Positions 21,843 to 36,094 of a stretch of 64,000 bases of DNA are shown here, piece by piece. Position 1 is the first letter of the stretch, and each line of letters begins with the position of its first letter. Origin of the DNA: Effrenium voratum (lineage: Eukaryota > Sar > Dinophyceae > Suessiales > Symbiodiniaceae); contig CAUJNA010000591.1 in the NCBI GenBank assembly GCA_963377175.1, forward strand, positions 650,001 to 714,000. The letters run 5' to 3'. The notes beneath the pieces are model-generated. The model made no database searches and had not been told where the DNA came from. It saw only the letters and a program-made list of their open reading frames with translations. The translations under genes were made by a program, and so were the position numbers.

Positions 21843-22778
21843 TCTCGTTTCATAAAAACAAGCGCAATACTAAATTTGGAGCGTTCCACAACATCCGATG
21901 AAATGAAAGAACACATGACAAATACAACAAACCAACACATATTTTCCTTCAGATATGCATAAATGGGGGGCCTGCCCCCACGAATGTGGCTGCAAGCTGG
22001 AATGCGTGCTGCCCAATTCACGGCCCCTCCTCCCCAAAAGGCGTCCCACAGACCGTTGGACCGGACACCTACCATGGGCAGCCTCCGAAGCCCGCACAAA
22101 ATGGGGTCAAATTTGGAAACGGGGCTCCTTTTTCTCTCCGAGTTTCAAATCAACACACCCGCAAAATGCGCTTTGTTCTCGATGCTTTTTGGTATATGAC
22201 CCCACTTTTGTAGGGGTCATCGAGAGGCCAGGCAACTTGGCAAGACTTAAACCCCTAGCAACAAGCTAACTTGCTTCTGGCAAAGAATGAAGGACGCCCA
22301 ATACGGTCAAACTGTAAAATATTAGATCCATCGTAAGTCTGGCAATGGCAGACTCGGAAACTCGTAGCAGTGAAACGCAAGAGGCGAGTCGTAAAGGTTA
22401 GGAAATCATCAAATTAGAAGTCCCTTTAAGGTTGGGGCTTCACTCTCCAGTGCTTTAATTGTGCCTCGGGCCCTTTTCCAAGGCCGATCCCTGATCCCTA
22501 CTAGACCTTAGAAACAGACATAAAGGTTGGAGCTGTTTGAGCTTAGCGCTAGACATAGAGGTATAGAGCTGTTTGAGCTAAGGTAACCTGACCCACGTGA
22601 AACCAGGCAGTAGAGCCACCTAAACATTCCCACTCGATTTTTGGGCACTCCCTCAGTCAAACCCATAGAACGCCCCCAGGCGCCGCACGTTCCCTCAGCA
22701 TGATGTCTGCAAGCCCATAGCTCTGCGCCTTGGGGCAGGGTTTTCGTGGGGGATTTAGCACTGGAGGGCAGTACCCCC

Positions 22779-22888
22779 ATATGGCTGTGGGTCAAAAATT
22801 GGTACCCCAAATGGGAATTATGGCAAATGGAAACATGGACTAAATGCTGCGGTCCCCTCGGGGTTGAATTTTGACCCACACCCATATT
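22779..22888 (+). repeat. palindromic repeat family HP-A, copy
   Basis: Starts ATATGGCTGTGGGTCAAAAA and ends TTTTGACCCACACCCATAT, so the termini are inverted repeats. The core has GGAAACATGGACTAAA..TGCGGT, which aligns with the core of the 58706 copy. Compensating G to C changes in both arms (GTGGGTC / GACCCAC instead of GTGGCTC / GAGCCAC) preserve the pairing. Confidence 0.65.
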
Positions 22889-25800
22889 TAATTAACAGGG
22901 GTTTATGAATCCGGGGTCAACAGATTGGGTGTCACAAGGGGACCCCCGTTTTTAAGTTGGTATTGAAAGCAAAACCAGAAGGACAGCGACCATTTTCAAC
23001 ATAGATGGACCCCCCCAACAACAATATCCCACACAAATCAACATGGTGATGCTCTCTTTAGCATGAAGCCCCATCTTTTTAGCGGTCCCCCTGTTTGACA
23101 TGTACTCATGTGCGATCCGATGGTTTGTGGACCACATGCAACATCCATGTCCGCACTTTCTTGTCACGAATGCCAGCCAGTTGCTCGGTGTTTGAAAGAG
23201 GAACTCTTGTTGCTGTATTGGAATACAAATCTGTCAAGCACTGGTTCTCGTGACAGGGATTTCAATCAAAACTTGTCAACATCGACGAAGAAAGGCACAT
23301 ATCGTCATCACTTCCTAGTTGCATCACGGGGACTAGCAGTACCGCCGATCAACTCAGATGCTCTGTGTGTGCTGCATGGAAAAACCAGGGTTTGTCTTTT
23401 GAAGCCTTGTTTGGAAACAGAGGGATCCAGAAGTGTAGAAACCTCCGAAATCAAGCCCGAAAACACAAGGCGTCTTTTCTGCTTGCTCATGATTTGCGAG
23501 CCAAGCTGGTCTTGCAAAAGGAAACCCCGTTTCGGATGGACCCAAACCCAACACCTAGACTCCCCAAGTTTGGGAAACCCTCACTTGGAGCACAAAAGCT
23601 AGGGTGTCAGTTGATACCCTGCTGATTTTCCGAGCGGAGAATAGCTTCAAGTCGATGTGAAAACCAAACTGTACCATGGTCAAAAGTCCTCAAGGTCATG
23701 GTCTTGGGTCTCTCACGAGCGCCCGTCCGCACTTTGGTGCCGTCGAGGTGAAAAGAAGAGTCCGAAGCCATCGAAATACCGCATCACGGAGTATGCGTGC
23801 AAATCTCACGGCGCTTGTCTCATTTCTTTTGCTAGATGCAAGCAACTTGTGAAAAATACTCGACAAGAAGCAATGTGAGAGTCCATTTACCTCTCTGAGA
23901 CACAATCCCAATCCGACACTTGGCGTGTTGATCGTGGTCACGGCCCCCTTTGATCGGATGTGTCTGAAACCAGCAGGTTGATAATTCACCATCCCTTCCA
24001 AACCCCAAAAAAGTCCCTGCCCCATTACACATCTAAGGGAAAGTCAGCCACGCCAATGGCCTCTGAGCTCACGCGGCGGGCGGGCAAATTTTGACCATGG
24101 CACGGAACCCCCAGCCCCCCACTTCTCTGAGGGCTGAGCCCTTGCCCAGCGCACCTTTCGCCTGGACAGGGGGCGACAAGCGTGGCATGACCTTCCAGGA
24201 AATGCTTCAGACATACGAGGGTTTCCACCTCACCACTGTCAAGGGAAAACTGGAACCTTTGATATAGTGCCTACACAGTGGTTCTATATCCCCCCAACAA
24301 AAGGGGCGGGGGTAGCGCTTTGGGGGAGTGGAAACGCAACCGTCAATAATACGGCAGTGGTATGTAACCCTCCCATTTGCATCAATTTGCGTTTTAGCTT
24401 GTGGTGAAGTGGCCAATCCGCCATTCGCTTGCTCACCCCCTGAATGCTGCCTATTGTGGTAGTATGGTGACAACAATACTACAATAGTGCGCAACTGTTC
24501 TAGTCGGATATCCAGGGCAGCCACTGAAAAACACAGTGACAAGTAACATGCTTCCATTGACATACTGTGGATGGGCAAAATCCACTTCGAACCAGTTGGA
24601 CAATGGGATGCGCCTCCAACTGGTGCCTGCGCGGATTGTCGAACATCTTACCCGGTGACCTCAAGTTTCTTCGTGATTCTTCCGGGATCTTCACTTTCAG
24701 ACTTTCCAAAGGCTTCCTTCCTCAAGGAGGGCCTTCAGGGATCAAATCCCCATCTTGCTCCGCGGATCGGCACAAGTCCCTGTTCCAAAAAAAAACATGC
24801 GAAGCCCCGCACCACCAGAATGCCTGCGACACCACCGATGCACTCAATGTCTTCTTGAGGGAAAGGAAGGTAGGTACCCGCTTGAACAACGCACATACAC
24901 TCAAAAGGTGGGATAAGAGCATGGTCTGGTCTGAGGGGGAAGGCTCAAATGGCTTTAAGGGTATTTGTCAGACTTTGAGCTACACAGCCCAAACCTCAGA
25001 CATCTTGGAAATTCCTAGATACGGATCCTCCGAATAACTCTTGCGCAACAGGCCCCCCTTTTCAGGGTTGCCTAGTTGCCCAGTGACCCGGTTGGATCCG
25101 TGCTACTTTCTCTCCGAGCATCAACCACACTTGCAGACAGTTACATCCCAGGGTTCTGCTTGAATGAATCAGTGAATCACCATTGAATCACCATGCTTCT
25201 TGCATGATCGCTGATTTCAATTCCAAGTCTCTGTCAGACCTTCCAAAACCCAAAACCCTTCAACCGGTTCCAGCGAGCCTTCCCGGAACCTCGACCTGCG
25301 GATGGCTGAGACCCTTCCAGCAAACCACTGGTATATATCAACACTCTCGGGAGATGTGATCCGCTGAGTGTGCTATGGCTTCCACTAACCCCCAAACCAC
25401 CTGGGTTTCAAGGGGACAAAGGGTGGACAACCGCTCGCTGGATAGCCTCTGCGTAAGAAGGTGTTCTCACAGAGGGATTAAATGATTTCAGCTATCCCTA
25501 AACCACTGATCAGCAATGTGTTTTGTTGCATGTGTGTGCATCTGGTGTGCGTTTGTCTCCAAAACAGGAACCCCACGACGAGTGGCTTGTTGCACGACCC
25601 CGAAGGGAAAATCAATGATATACTCCCATGTAGCTGTGGTAGAATAAGTATATTTCCTCCTCTTTTCTGTTGGTTAAAAACGGCAATTTGTTGGTTTTCC
25701 TTTAAAGGCAACCGGGCCAACCCTGGCTCAAGCAACAGGGCAATATGCAACATCAAGCAGCTGTCAGCAAATAATGTGTGACCCATGCAAGTGTTCCACC

Positions 25801-26300
25801 TATGGCGAAAGCATGCGTCTGCGGCCAAGTGATACAATCCTGCGATTTAACGCAACAAAAAAACGTTGATATGGACCATATGAACCAAACACGACATGCT
25901 TCTTAGAGAAAGCTCGTTTCGGGAATCGCGTTTTGGGCTCCATGTCAAATTGCAGGAGTAATTTGCCATTAAAAACATACAAATCAAGTGAGTTTGCTTC
26001 ATGATTCCATATGATTCCCCAGAACATCGACGGCCCATGTATCAAAGCTGCAGGACTGTGCGCGACGCAATCTTTGCCTGGTACGGTCTGTAGTACCCTT
26101 CCGGTCGATCTCGACCAGCGGGCTTTGACAAATATAGAGCAATTGGCCCAGGCGCTGCTATTCGCCCCTATTGGGAGTTGTGGCGCAGGTGCGTTTTTAG
26201 TTGGCAACTTAGTTCCCCGCTGACCCCAATGAGAAAAAAGTTGGCCTTTCTGGGTTGACCCCTTTTTTGAGCCAAACCCACCAAACAAAAAGCTGTTTTT

Positions 26301-26397
26301 TACCCTCCCACCAACTAACATGGAAGTGCACAAACCGCCCTTTCAAGAGGAAAGTCGTCTTTCTGCAGGGGTCTGTGCACTTCCATGTGTCCATACC
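26301..26397. repeat. MITE-like hairpin family HP-B, copy 3
   Basis: Left end TACCCTCCCACCAACTAAC, then ACATGGAAGTGCACA pairing with TGTGCACTTCCATGT near the right end. Related to the copies at 18859 and 21738, with a different sub-terminal stem. Confidence 0.6.
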
Positions 26398-27952
26398 CCC
26401 ACTGAACATCCCAATCCCCACTCAAATAGGTTCTAAAATGGGTGGTGAACCTATCCCAAAATGGGATCCCATTGGTTTTGACAACCACAGCCATGTTCAG
26501 TTGAGGGGGTCAGGATCTGAGCGTCCCAATGACCCAGCCTCCGCCTCAGGCCTCTGGCCTGCGCTCTTTCCAGCCGATTCCACAAAGGAAAGCCGCCGGG
26601 GGCGTGTTTTTTGTCAGAACAGGACACCCCGAGCGCGCGCGTTTGTATGGTTTTTAGGAACAAAAACACGATATGTTTGACACTTTTCCCATTTTTTGGG
26701 GGTACTGGATTTTGGGGCTGATTCAAAGGGAGTTTAAAATGGAAACCACCAGGTTTGGTGTTATGTCAAAACCAATTCCGGACGGTATCCACTGGGATTT
26801 ACACACTCAAGTCGATACTGACAACGCATCTTCAAAGGCGGAAACGGTTGGTGCAAATGCTTGTCAGCTTGGATCAACATCGCGGGCTGTGCAAAATAAA
26901 TGCTGGGCCAATGTGAATCCAGGCCAACTGGATACCCGTTGGAAAAAGCACGTCCTTTCGTACGGGACGAGTGGAAGTTACTTGCCAATACTGGAAACAT
27001 TGATTTGTGGGACCTCTTTTAGACCGACTCCAAAATGGAAGGAAGCCAGTCGAAAACCACACATGGAAAGGGCTGCAAAAGACTCAACAAAACTGTTTTA
27101 GACCAAAACCGCAAAAGAAAACACACAACGGCCGGTTCAGGTCGATGAAACTTGCAGTGGCAAGGATTGAGGATGCACCTGAGGGTTCTCCCTCTTTCAT
27201 ACCCGAAAGGACACGAACCAGGCAACCAACAAGCCCCTCATGTAGGATTAGTAAAAACCCCCCCCGGCCCCGATTCATGGTTTCCCCATTTGGCCTCCAC
27301 CAATACTAAAGTAAAGGGCACAAGGTTTGCACAAAAGACCCTACCCAATTATTTGTGGGGGCCTCCCCAAAAACCCCTGATTCATGGTGCCCCCTGCCAC
27401 CTCCCACCCTAAAAAAGCAGACAGCAATACTACTTTTCTCTTTGCAAGCCTGACAAACTAAAACGGCCACCCTTTGCTTTGCCCCTACAAAACTGGCTCT
27501 CCAAATAAGGCAGGGTTCCAAAAACAACAGCCCTCCGGACCTCCGATTTCTTTGCATATCCTTGTCTCAAACAAGGCTGTCGAGGTCACGAAGGCTACCC
27601 CTTCAAGGGCCATCCGGCCCGCATAATCCTAGCCCGAAGACCGAGCCTCCAACAAAGCACTACAAAACCCAAGAAAGGGTTTGGGATCTGGAGTTCTGCT
27701 CCCCAAAAAGGGGCACTCAAAGCTGACAAAGACAAAGGACCAAACTCAACAAGCCAAAAATATGATGTGTTTCCTGTATTCTTCCAACCAACCCGCCAAG
27801 AACGGGAATGGGGCTGTTTCAAACCATACTCAGTCATCATAATACGAGTAAACAAATAGTAATCGTTAAGCCCCTGGTATTCCCCACCTGGGTTTGTACC
27901 CGAAATATGGTGACCTCAAACCAGAAAAGGCGCGCCAGGAGATCAAAACTTG

Positions 27953-27991
27953 AGTCATAATCAAACCCTGGCTTTGAAATGGTCTACCCCA
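27953..27991 (+). repeat. dispersed repeat R3, copy 2
   Basis: Shares the ATCAAACCCTGGCTTTGAAA and TGGTCTACCC blocks with 1005-1041 and 59389-59417. Confidence 0.45.
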
Positions 27992-30900
27992 AGTGAAGAA
28001 ATATAATTGGGCGGCTATCCGCACCAATTTGGCTGTTCACTGGGGGTACGGGATGTTGACCCATGGCCATTTGCGGTTAGGACGTCGTACATGGGGTTGT
28101 GATTGTGGCCAACCGGGTCGCCGTCTGTGAAAAACCGGCGGCATTTCGAGCCCCCCATGGCCTCGCGCGGCCAAGGCGGCCAGAAACTGGCAGCTCAGCG
28201 GCGCCTCGCTATGGGGGGGCCGACGATAGCCGTCTGAGAGCTCCCGGATTCCCCTGGCTCCTTGGGAAACCCATGTAAAACACTTAGCCAAATCTAGGCT
28301 GCCCTCAGATCCCCCGCTAAAAGTTTAACTTGTAGTGAGTCAAATGGAAACTACCACTAAACACTAATAGGCTAAAAAGCCAAGGGGATGGCTGGGAGCC
28401 ACCAAGAAATGCAAATGTTCCCACCATGGGTGTTTTGCTGACCGCTTTTTGGGATCATTTGGCTAGATGAGGATCGCGACATGGAAACCAAACAGGGTAC
28501 CTGTTGAATGGTTGGCCCCAGCATTCCTGCACGGCTGCCATATCATGAACACCCCATTCGTGCTATTGCATTCTCATAGGAACTTCCTTCTGAAAACGTG
28601 TCTTATGGACTTCTGCTTGGGAGAGTGAAAGGAGGCTTTGACAACGGCAGCCTTGAAGTCATCAACTTGACGGGTCTTCTGGGGAATCCCGAAGCTACTA
28701 AGCCTGGCAAATGGGCTCCGATAGCCTTGCGATAGCTTTGCCGTTCAAGCCTTTTGGGAATATAAAGGGACCCTCCACAACAAAAAGAAAACAATGTGTA
28801 GATGATCAGAGTGCTGCCGATATAGCCGGGCTAGTAATTAACAACCCTTCCGTACGAAAATCAACTCCCTTGGGGGTTGCTGCTAAAGGGCCACATGCTG
28901 TGGCCTGTATTCCTTCAGAAGGAACCTCGAAACCACGCGTCAAAGAAAAGGAACCTCCTTTATGAAGGGTCCTTTCAAAGAACTCCACTCTCATGCTCAA
29001 CTCTTAATGCAGCTATCTGGAATGATAAACCGACATGTCAACATACTACGTAGATAGCTCCAGTATCACCGAGTCGCTACTTTGTGTCAACATCGATATC
29101 AACTTCAGCACGCACGTACAAAATAGCACGTTGCCGAGGGTATGCCCCTGGCCGCATGAAACACCTCAATGAACAAACGGTTTACGGCTTTGGGCAATTG
29201 TTGGGTCACAAAAGGGCCCTGCCAAAAAAAAAGTAAAGGATCCAAAGAGCGGAGGCAAAACCAACTTGTTGGGATTTCAACCCTACGAAGCTCCAACTAA
29301 CATAGAACCTGACTGGAGGTTCCGAAGCACACAATCTCTATGAAGATCCTTGGATGCGTTTCACGATATTTAGGGACAGGGACACCCCAGACATGGGTGA
29401 ATCTCATTTTGAGCCCCTTTTTAACGTGCACTACAAACACCCATCTCCAGAACCGACAAACCCATATTTGACTTTTCTGGGGCCCACACAGGCATCGGCG
29501 CAGGCACAGGCCTGATGCCTCAGCGAACATCGTGAACCGGTCAAATCTGCAGGCTCCTTGTACGCTTTTCGGCGCGAGGGTGACATTTGTTCAATCTCCT
29601 TATGACGTCCTGATAGATAAGACTTTTTTTTACCACCCCAGATGCGTGGATCTTGACTCCGGGTCCTGTCAAAGCGCTAAAGCCTGCAGAAACTTGGGCA
29701 GTGTCACGATGTCACGACATGTAGCCGTCTACGTGGACCCTGGGGCGGACTAGCCAAAGAGCGAAAGGAAGTAAGGCCAGATGTGTCGGAGAGTGCTTCC
29801 TCACTTTCTTCGGCTTCCTTCATTCCAGAAAAATGACAACGGCGCCCTTGTCTGAAGCGCATGGCGGGTGCGCACAAACAAAACATGATATTTGCCCTGA
29901 AGTACGACACCGGATTGGAGGAGACCCCAGAAGAAGACTTATGCCTTTCAGAAACAAGCATTGCTCGACCCAGAGCTTGCAGACCGGTGACTCGGCTCGG
30001 CGCCCCGACTGGGCGCCGCCGCTTTCGCCTGAAAAGTGGAGGGCTGGTTCGGCGAATCTGTGGCATTCAGTTGGGCCAAACCATCACTGCGGTCCGTGCC
30101 AAAATGCCAAGTTTCCTTAGGCCAGAGAAGCAGAAACACCTGAGACAGGCTTTCGGGTTCCTGATTTGGTGACCTCCAAGCCCTAGCTCAGTATAAAAGA
30201 AGTGCTCCCAAAGACTCGGATGGCACGCGCTGGCCATGAGCTCCAAGAGCGTTGAAGAGGAAACTCCGATCCGAGCGCGGGTGCACGCGATATTCCAAGA
30301 CATCTGCATATGTTGTCAAACTCCGACCTGGATGAGTTCGGAATGTACTCAGTCATGATACAAAACGGACTTCTCAGTATCCTTCTCATGTCATGGCTTT
30401 TGCCGTAGGTTTACTTGTTTTTGCTGTTTTCGCTCTTCGGCCTGCAATTTCCTTTTGTCAAGCGTATCGTAGTGCACGGCACATTGGCTTGCACAGATTT
30501 TGCGACTTTCATCTCAAGTCAAAACACATTTCAAAGGCTCCTTCGGCTTTGTCAGTGGTTACGGCAAACCCCCACTGCGGCCACGACAAGCAATCGAGCC
30601 GTGTATGACAAATGATTACGTTCTCGCCAATTCGAATTCGAGGAGCTACGAGTAGGAAAAACAAACGTGTATGTACGTCTAGAAGCTTCTGGGTCGAAGA
30701 AGACATTTGCCGGCGGTTTGGCGTCCCCTTCACCTTCGGCCGGCCTCCTCGGCAGGTCGCACCTCGCGCGGCACGAAGAAGCCTCGGCTTTTCAGGCCGC
30801 GGGGGGGTGCACGCAGACGTGGCTTAGTCGAAAAAAAAACAGAAGAAAAAAAAGAGAGAGCGTTGGCGAGAGGGAAGCTGGTTGGCTTCCTGAAGCCCCA

Positions 30901-31759
30901 ATGGGCACCCTTTTTTCAGCCCTTTGTGGACGGGAGCAAAGGGGTCTTTTCCAAGGTCTCAAACCCAGGGATGGTCGATTTTCCCAATGGGACTTTTCTG
31001 GGTTTAAGTCTTCTTTGGGGGAATCAAAGATTGGAAATGGGGTCCTCCATCTTTGGAAACGACCACAGTACGGGCAAGGCTTATGGCTCAAAGCATTAGG
31101 AAGTGAAGTTGTTTTTCTTTTTTAATGGAAACTGACAAAAGGCCTCTTGAACAGCATTCAATAGCGTCGACTTCCATGATCTTCCATGATTGATGGGATG
31201 TTGCCCTGTTGGGGGCAGGTCAGAGAGACATCAGAACCCTTACTTCGGGGTATTTCCAATCCTCAAGCTGGTTGGTGTGTTGGGCACGCGGGGAGAAGGG
31301 GGGCAGCGGGTGGTCGATTTGGGGCAACTCAGCCTCAGGATTTCCAAACACCAGCCCCTTTCGCACCCAGCGCTGAGAAACATCAAGAAAAAACACCTCA
31401 TCCGCGAAAAACGGTTGTCGTGTTCCAAACCGGTTGAACATGAAATTTCCACGAAAAGCACCGCCACCTCTCACAATCAAATCCTGACATCAGCAGGGTC
31501 TACCCAAAACCACTTTGGACTCTTGCCGGGGTCCATGCTATGTTGCGCACAAGCAAACAATAAAAAAGAAGCTTAAGGGGACGGCTTTTTGGGGTTAACC
31601 AACTGTTGCGGATCCACCAAGCACAAAGAACAAATCGGCCACTGAACTACTGCGACTGACATGCTCCAGGAGCCCCGGCGCCGCGCTGGCGGGGTGGAAC
31701 TCGGCCTCTGTAGTAGGTGCTTGTTGAGTTTACACCCGTTGTATATTGCCTTATGTCCT

Positions 31760-31820
31760 TGTTTTGTTTTGTTTTGGTCTGTGTTGCTTTGCTTTGGCTT
31801 GCCTCCGTTTTGTTCGAATA
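31760..31820. repeat. TTTTG-rich low-complexity tract
   Basis: Imperfect repeats of TTTTG/CTTTG. No gene function seen. Confidence 0.6.
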
Positions 31821-34529
31821 TGTATTTGTTGACTTGCACTGAGGCACATGTAAAGAGTCAGAAAGCTGTCATGATTGAGAAGGACGGCAGTGGCACCCAA
31901 CAGGACGCGGAGAAAGGAACTGCAACAATTGTCCTCTCTGGCTTTCCATGCTAACTCTGTCATGCAAGGGCGCTCACGGCCAACATGGAATGTGTTAATG
32001 AAAACAACCAACCCAGTGAAGCCCCTGTTGATGTCCAGCCTCTCCGTGTCTTGCAATGGCGTCCGTTTCATGTGAATCCCCTATCGCGTTCCACGCGACT
32101 TGCCAGGGATACTCCACGCATGAAACCTTCAATCAAGCCTGCTTCCCGATACATTGACCCCGCCTCGTGTACAGTCACGGCCATTTTCCCTCAAAGCTAA
32201 GACAAATGAATTGACCGACCTAGACTTAGATGCCCAGTGACCATGGGAAAAAAATCGGGACACCCTCTCTTGTTGCTTGAATTTAAACGGATCGGAACAC
32301 TTTCCCACAAAAAGGACACAGGAAGCGACCCACGCATTTTGACCTTGAGGCCTGCCCCCAAGTCCAGTCGACGCCTCGACTCCACGCGGGCCATGTCTTC
32401 CGGGTGCACCTGGGCAGACGAAGCCGAGTTTGGGAGTGCCGCAGTTTGAGACGGGTAATCTGTTTTTTGTTTTGTTTTTCCCCAGGGGGGGGACCCTTTC
32501 CTTGCAATTGGCGTGCTCAACGATGTTTGCCTTTTTCAGAGTCTTAAAATAGAGTCTACCCGAATGATAAAGAAGCAAGCGGAAAGCCGGACGTAATTTA
32601 TACCTGGCACTCTCTCTTAATCTTCACATACCAAGGATGTGATTGTGCCTCCCATGATGGGACTTCCATTGACACCCCAACCCAAAGTATGTCACCAATT
32701 GAAGGCCCCCGAAAAACAAGACAAGCTGTATGTGTCCCAGCCACGCTCAAAGTTGAAAACTCAACACAAATCCCCGCCTGTTGAAGGGCTGGCCTTGTTC
32801 TCCAGAGACTCGAGCTGCCTTTTTAAGGAACATCGCTTCTAGGCCAGCTTGCAAGGCACATTTCAATGACTGGGACGCAGTTCCCACAAACGAAAATGGC
32901 TGTGTGCTTGCACTCGGCGCGATGTTGGCAAAAATGGCAAGAACTCCCAGAACAGCTGCGCTGTCCGCTCACCTCGTAGGTGAAGACAGCTCAGCTCCGA
33001 ATTCTACTGGAACCCCAGCAAACCTTTGGAGGAATCTCCTTTTGCAGAGAAGCTGCGCTTGGATGGCTTGCATGAAACCCAGTCAGTTCTGCTCTCCTTA
33101 AAAAGCAACAAGAGAGCACCCCCCCTGCTGCGCGGTCTGCGCGTGGACACTTGGGCCCCCCTGCGCGCAGTGCCACTTTGAGCAGCGCAGCCTAAGGTCT
33201 TCCACTTGCCAGGACCTTCAAAAGGTTCACCTCTTGTCTTGGAACCTTGATGAATGGACCAAGATAACCAGACCAGACATGGCCAGGGCGGTGCAGAGTG
33301 AAAGGGAGATCGCTGAAAGCGGTCTCTTGCTTCCGAACATGAGACGCATGTGCAAGCTGTGAGTGAGGGAGAGACTAGACATGAATAAACAAGAAGACCC
33401 GAACATTGAACAGGTCAGCATTGGATTTACCAGGTCGGAAGAAAAGCCGGATGGTTGGGAACCGTGTAATTAGAGGGGTCAACAGGCAAACTCTGTTTTT
33501 TTTGGTTTGGATTCTGCTGGGCACAGTTGCAAAATGATAGCATGTTTGTTCAGTTTGGAACATTCCAATGTAGCTCTTAACAACGGTCACCCACTTCTGT
33601 TTGGAGGTTGAGGGTAGGGGGGAATGCATTGTTCTCTGAGACAGTGGAAGGGGAAGTCCATGGATGAAGATGTTGGAGGGGCTCGACAGTGAGTAGGGAT
33701 GAGTAGGGCTTGGAAGGGTTGGATCCAACCCGAACTGGCGAGGCATCGACCGGGAGAGCTTTAAACACTCCACGGTACTTCCCCCCTCATGATCCGATGT
33801 ATGTCCGAATATGATAGGCAATATCATTCGAATATATTGGGATACCTCCGGGGCTGTAGTGACTTAGTGGAGGCCTTGGATTAGAACTTGCGGTTCTAGT
33901 GAAGGCTGTATGATGCCTGAAAACCAATCCAAGTAAACTTTATGGTCTTTGCACGCGACGCATCGTCAGTAATCAGAGCCCTAGGACATGCTCTGCCTGC
34001 AACTGAAACCGACATCCACCGCCAAAAGTTGTGTGGCCTAAAAAAGGCTTCGAAATAGCTGGAAGATCACGTGTCTCTACGTTTGCCTCAACAAAACTCA
34101 TTCAATTCAATAAGTGGGAGAGTGGTCAGAAACTTTTGAAACACAGAGCCAAACGCGTCATGGCATAGCTTCATGGGCTGTTCACCATCCCCATCGACCA
34201 GGGCGTCCCGACTCCGGGCATCTTGAGACAAGCAACAGTGCTCAGCATCCTCTAGTTTCTATATTTCGAGATATCCTGACTGGAATGGACTCAGTAAGAC
34301 CTCAGTGTGAAATCCCGTTCAGTGGCATTCCTCAAGGCCATGGGGACAAGGACCGCCCTTGTTGGTTGTTGGTTGTGCAGGGAAGCCAATGTTGGTCGCT
34401 TATTGTTGGTGCTGAACAGATGTTTGAGGGCACTTTAAGAATTTCTAAAACCGTGAGACACAACAGACAGCGGGGATAGTTGTTTTCAAGAGACAGTTGT
34501 TTTGCAAGGAAGTTCAAGTACCCCTCAAT

Positions 34530-34630
34530 TGGTGGATAGGGTTGGTTTGGGATTTGAACCCCAGCTCCTGCGAAACACGGGGAAATGGGGGAGGGTACCC
34601 CGCATCCAAACCATCAACCCAAACCAAAAA
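34530..34630 (-). repeat. tRNA-derived SINE-like sequence, copy 3
   Basis: Minus strand contains the B box GGTTCAAATCC (34550-34560) inside TGGGGTTCAAATCCCAAACC, and a degenerate A box about 40-50 nt upstream. The surrounding GGTTTGGGTTGATGGTTTGG resembles the other two copies. Confidence 0.45.
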
Positions 34631-35427
34631 GAATTGCTCCAACAACTATTCAAGTTGACAGCACGGTTTTGAAAGACTTCCGTCCTCTTGAAAAGGCTCA
34701 AGGCGTACACGTCCATGACTGTTGGCAAAAAAGAGGTACCTAACATCCACCAAATTTCGAACTAAGCCTTTTGGCATAAGGTTGGGCTTTCAATGGGAAA
34801 AAGAAGGAAACTCACCGTAGGAGGTCCCATATTCCCTTGAACACGACACGGCCGTCACCGATCTCGCGGACCTGCAGCCGCTGTCGTTCCTCCAGGCTCT
34901 CCCATGCGCTCCTGTTACACAAATCACACGAGTTCAGGAATATGTTTCCAGTTACGTTTCCTAATTTTGCCGTTGACCCCTCTGCATTTTGGTGGGTCCA
35001 ATGGAAGTTTCCTCTGCTTCCCAAATTGCCATAAAGTCAAAGATACTGACAAACAAATTAAACAATGACCATGGGAAAACAGATGCTAGTGACAATCAGG
35101 CCATTACACGTTCTGGGGGTACAGATGTTGCAAGGGTAGTCTTGAAACAATCCTACAGTAAGGGGCCCTGAAGAGGCAAAGCACTCTTGCCAATCTTAGA
35201 TGTTTCCTCTACCCCAAAAGCATTGAGTCAAACTCAGGGTCTTCATTGGAATCCGCCAACAACAGGTGGCGTGTTGGACAAAGGAAATGCTCCTTACCTC
35301 TTTGCCTGTGACCCCCTGACCCCTCCCTTCCAAGACGTTCCACTAAATCCTTTCTTCTGGGTGCTGTGCGGAACACAGTTGCGCAAAAACATTGGGGTGT
35401 CCGATTCCCACCGGGTCCGTTTTTGCC

Positions 35428-35720
35428 TGGGCAACATCGCCAGCATCACTTGGATCATCCGCATCAGCGCCTGCCAAGGATGCGGAAGATGCAAGTGATG
35501 CTGGGGATGTTGCCCTTGCTGGTGAAGGAACATCTCAAAATTAAGGAAAATGCACGGAAATGAATGACATGAAGTGAAATGAAAGAAAGGGAACAAAAAC
35601 AGACATAAAGGGACATGAGCCGAAGTGAAGGAAAGTGAAGGGAAATGAAGATCTTCGGGGGAAAAGCGGGGAAACAAATATTTTAGGGGGGGAGCTGGGG
35701 AGAAGATCCGGGGGGGGGGG
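35428..35720. repeat. direct repeat with 87-nt hairpin, copy 1
   Basis: Nearly identical to 36095-36387, offset 667 nt. The first 87 nt (35429-35515) form a long imperfect hairpin: GGGCAACATCGCCAGCATCA pairs with TGATGCTGGGGATGTTGCCC, and pairing continues inward for about 36 bp. The rest is A/G-rich with GAAGATCTTCGGGGG and ends in a poly-G tract. Confidence 0.85.
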
Positions 35721-35949
35721 AAATAAAAAATAAAAAGATAGGAAAATAATATGATAGTGAATCCTAAGGATTGGATGGGTGAAAGAGATCCCATCCTCAT
35801 TTCCCGGTCATTCCCATCTCTTCGTTCACAGTCATTCCCTGCAATTGTAGATCCCATGCCAGCCTTCTCTTTGCTTCGCTGGTGATGGGAAGGATAATAT
35901 GAACGGAGATGACGAAGGAATCCCATCTCCCATTCCCACTCCTCTCTTC

Positions 35950-36090
35950 GTTCGGGAGTGTTCATCGGGGGGGGTCTTGGGAAAAAAATGGAGAAGATCT
36001 CGGAAAAAATGCCTTAGGCGGGGAAAGGGGAGAAATGCTCTCAACAGGGAAAGGGGTGGAAAAGATCTTAGGGAGAAACATAGAGAAGAC
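35950..36090. repeat. purine-rich minisatellite, left flank of the viral element
   Basis: GGAGAAGATCTC, GCCTTAGG, GGGAAAGGGG, CTCAACAGGGAAAGGGG and AAAAGATCTTAGGGAG occur in the same order as in the repeat unit at 57485-58035 on the other side of the integrated element, so the element sits inside one minisatellite array. Confidence 0.7.
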
Positions 36091-36094
36091 CTCC

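Larger units (their letters stand above)
18958..35427. other. host non-coding DNA, no supported gene
   Basis: No open frame above about 180 codons and none with a recognisable domain. Contains the repeats listed separately: microsatellite 20400-20466, 14-bp tandem array 21063-21127, hairpin elements at 21738, 22779 and 26301, R3 copy at 27953, TTTTG-rich tract 31760-31820, SINE-like copy 34530. Nothing else recognised. Confidence 0.6.

Noticed and set aside
35294..35965. 223-codon minus-strand open frame and its near copy at 35832-36263
   Set aside because: Made of the duplicated hairpin/purine repeat; the same peptide appears in both copies and is Phe/Pro/Ser low complexity.
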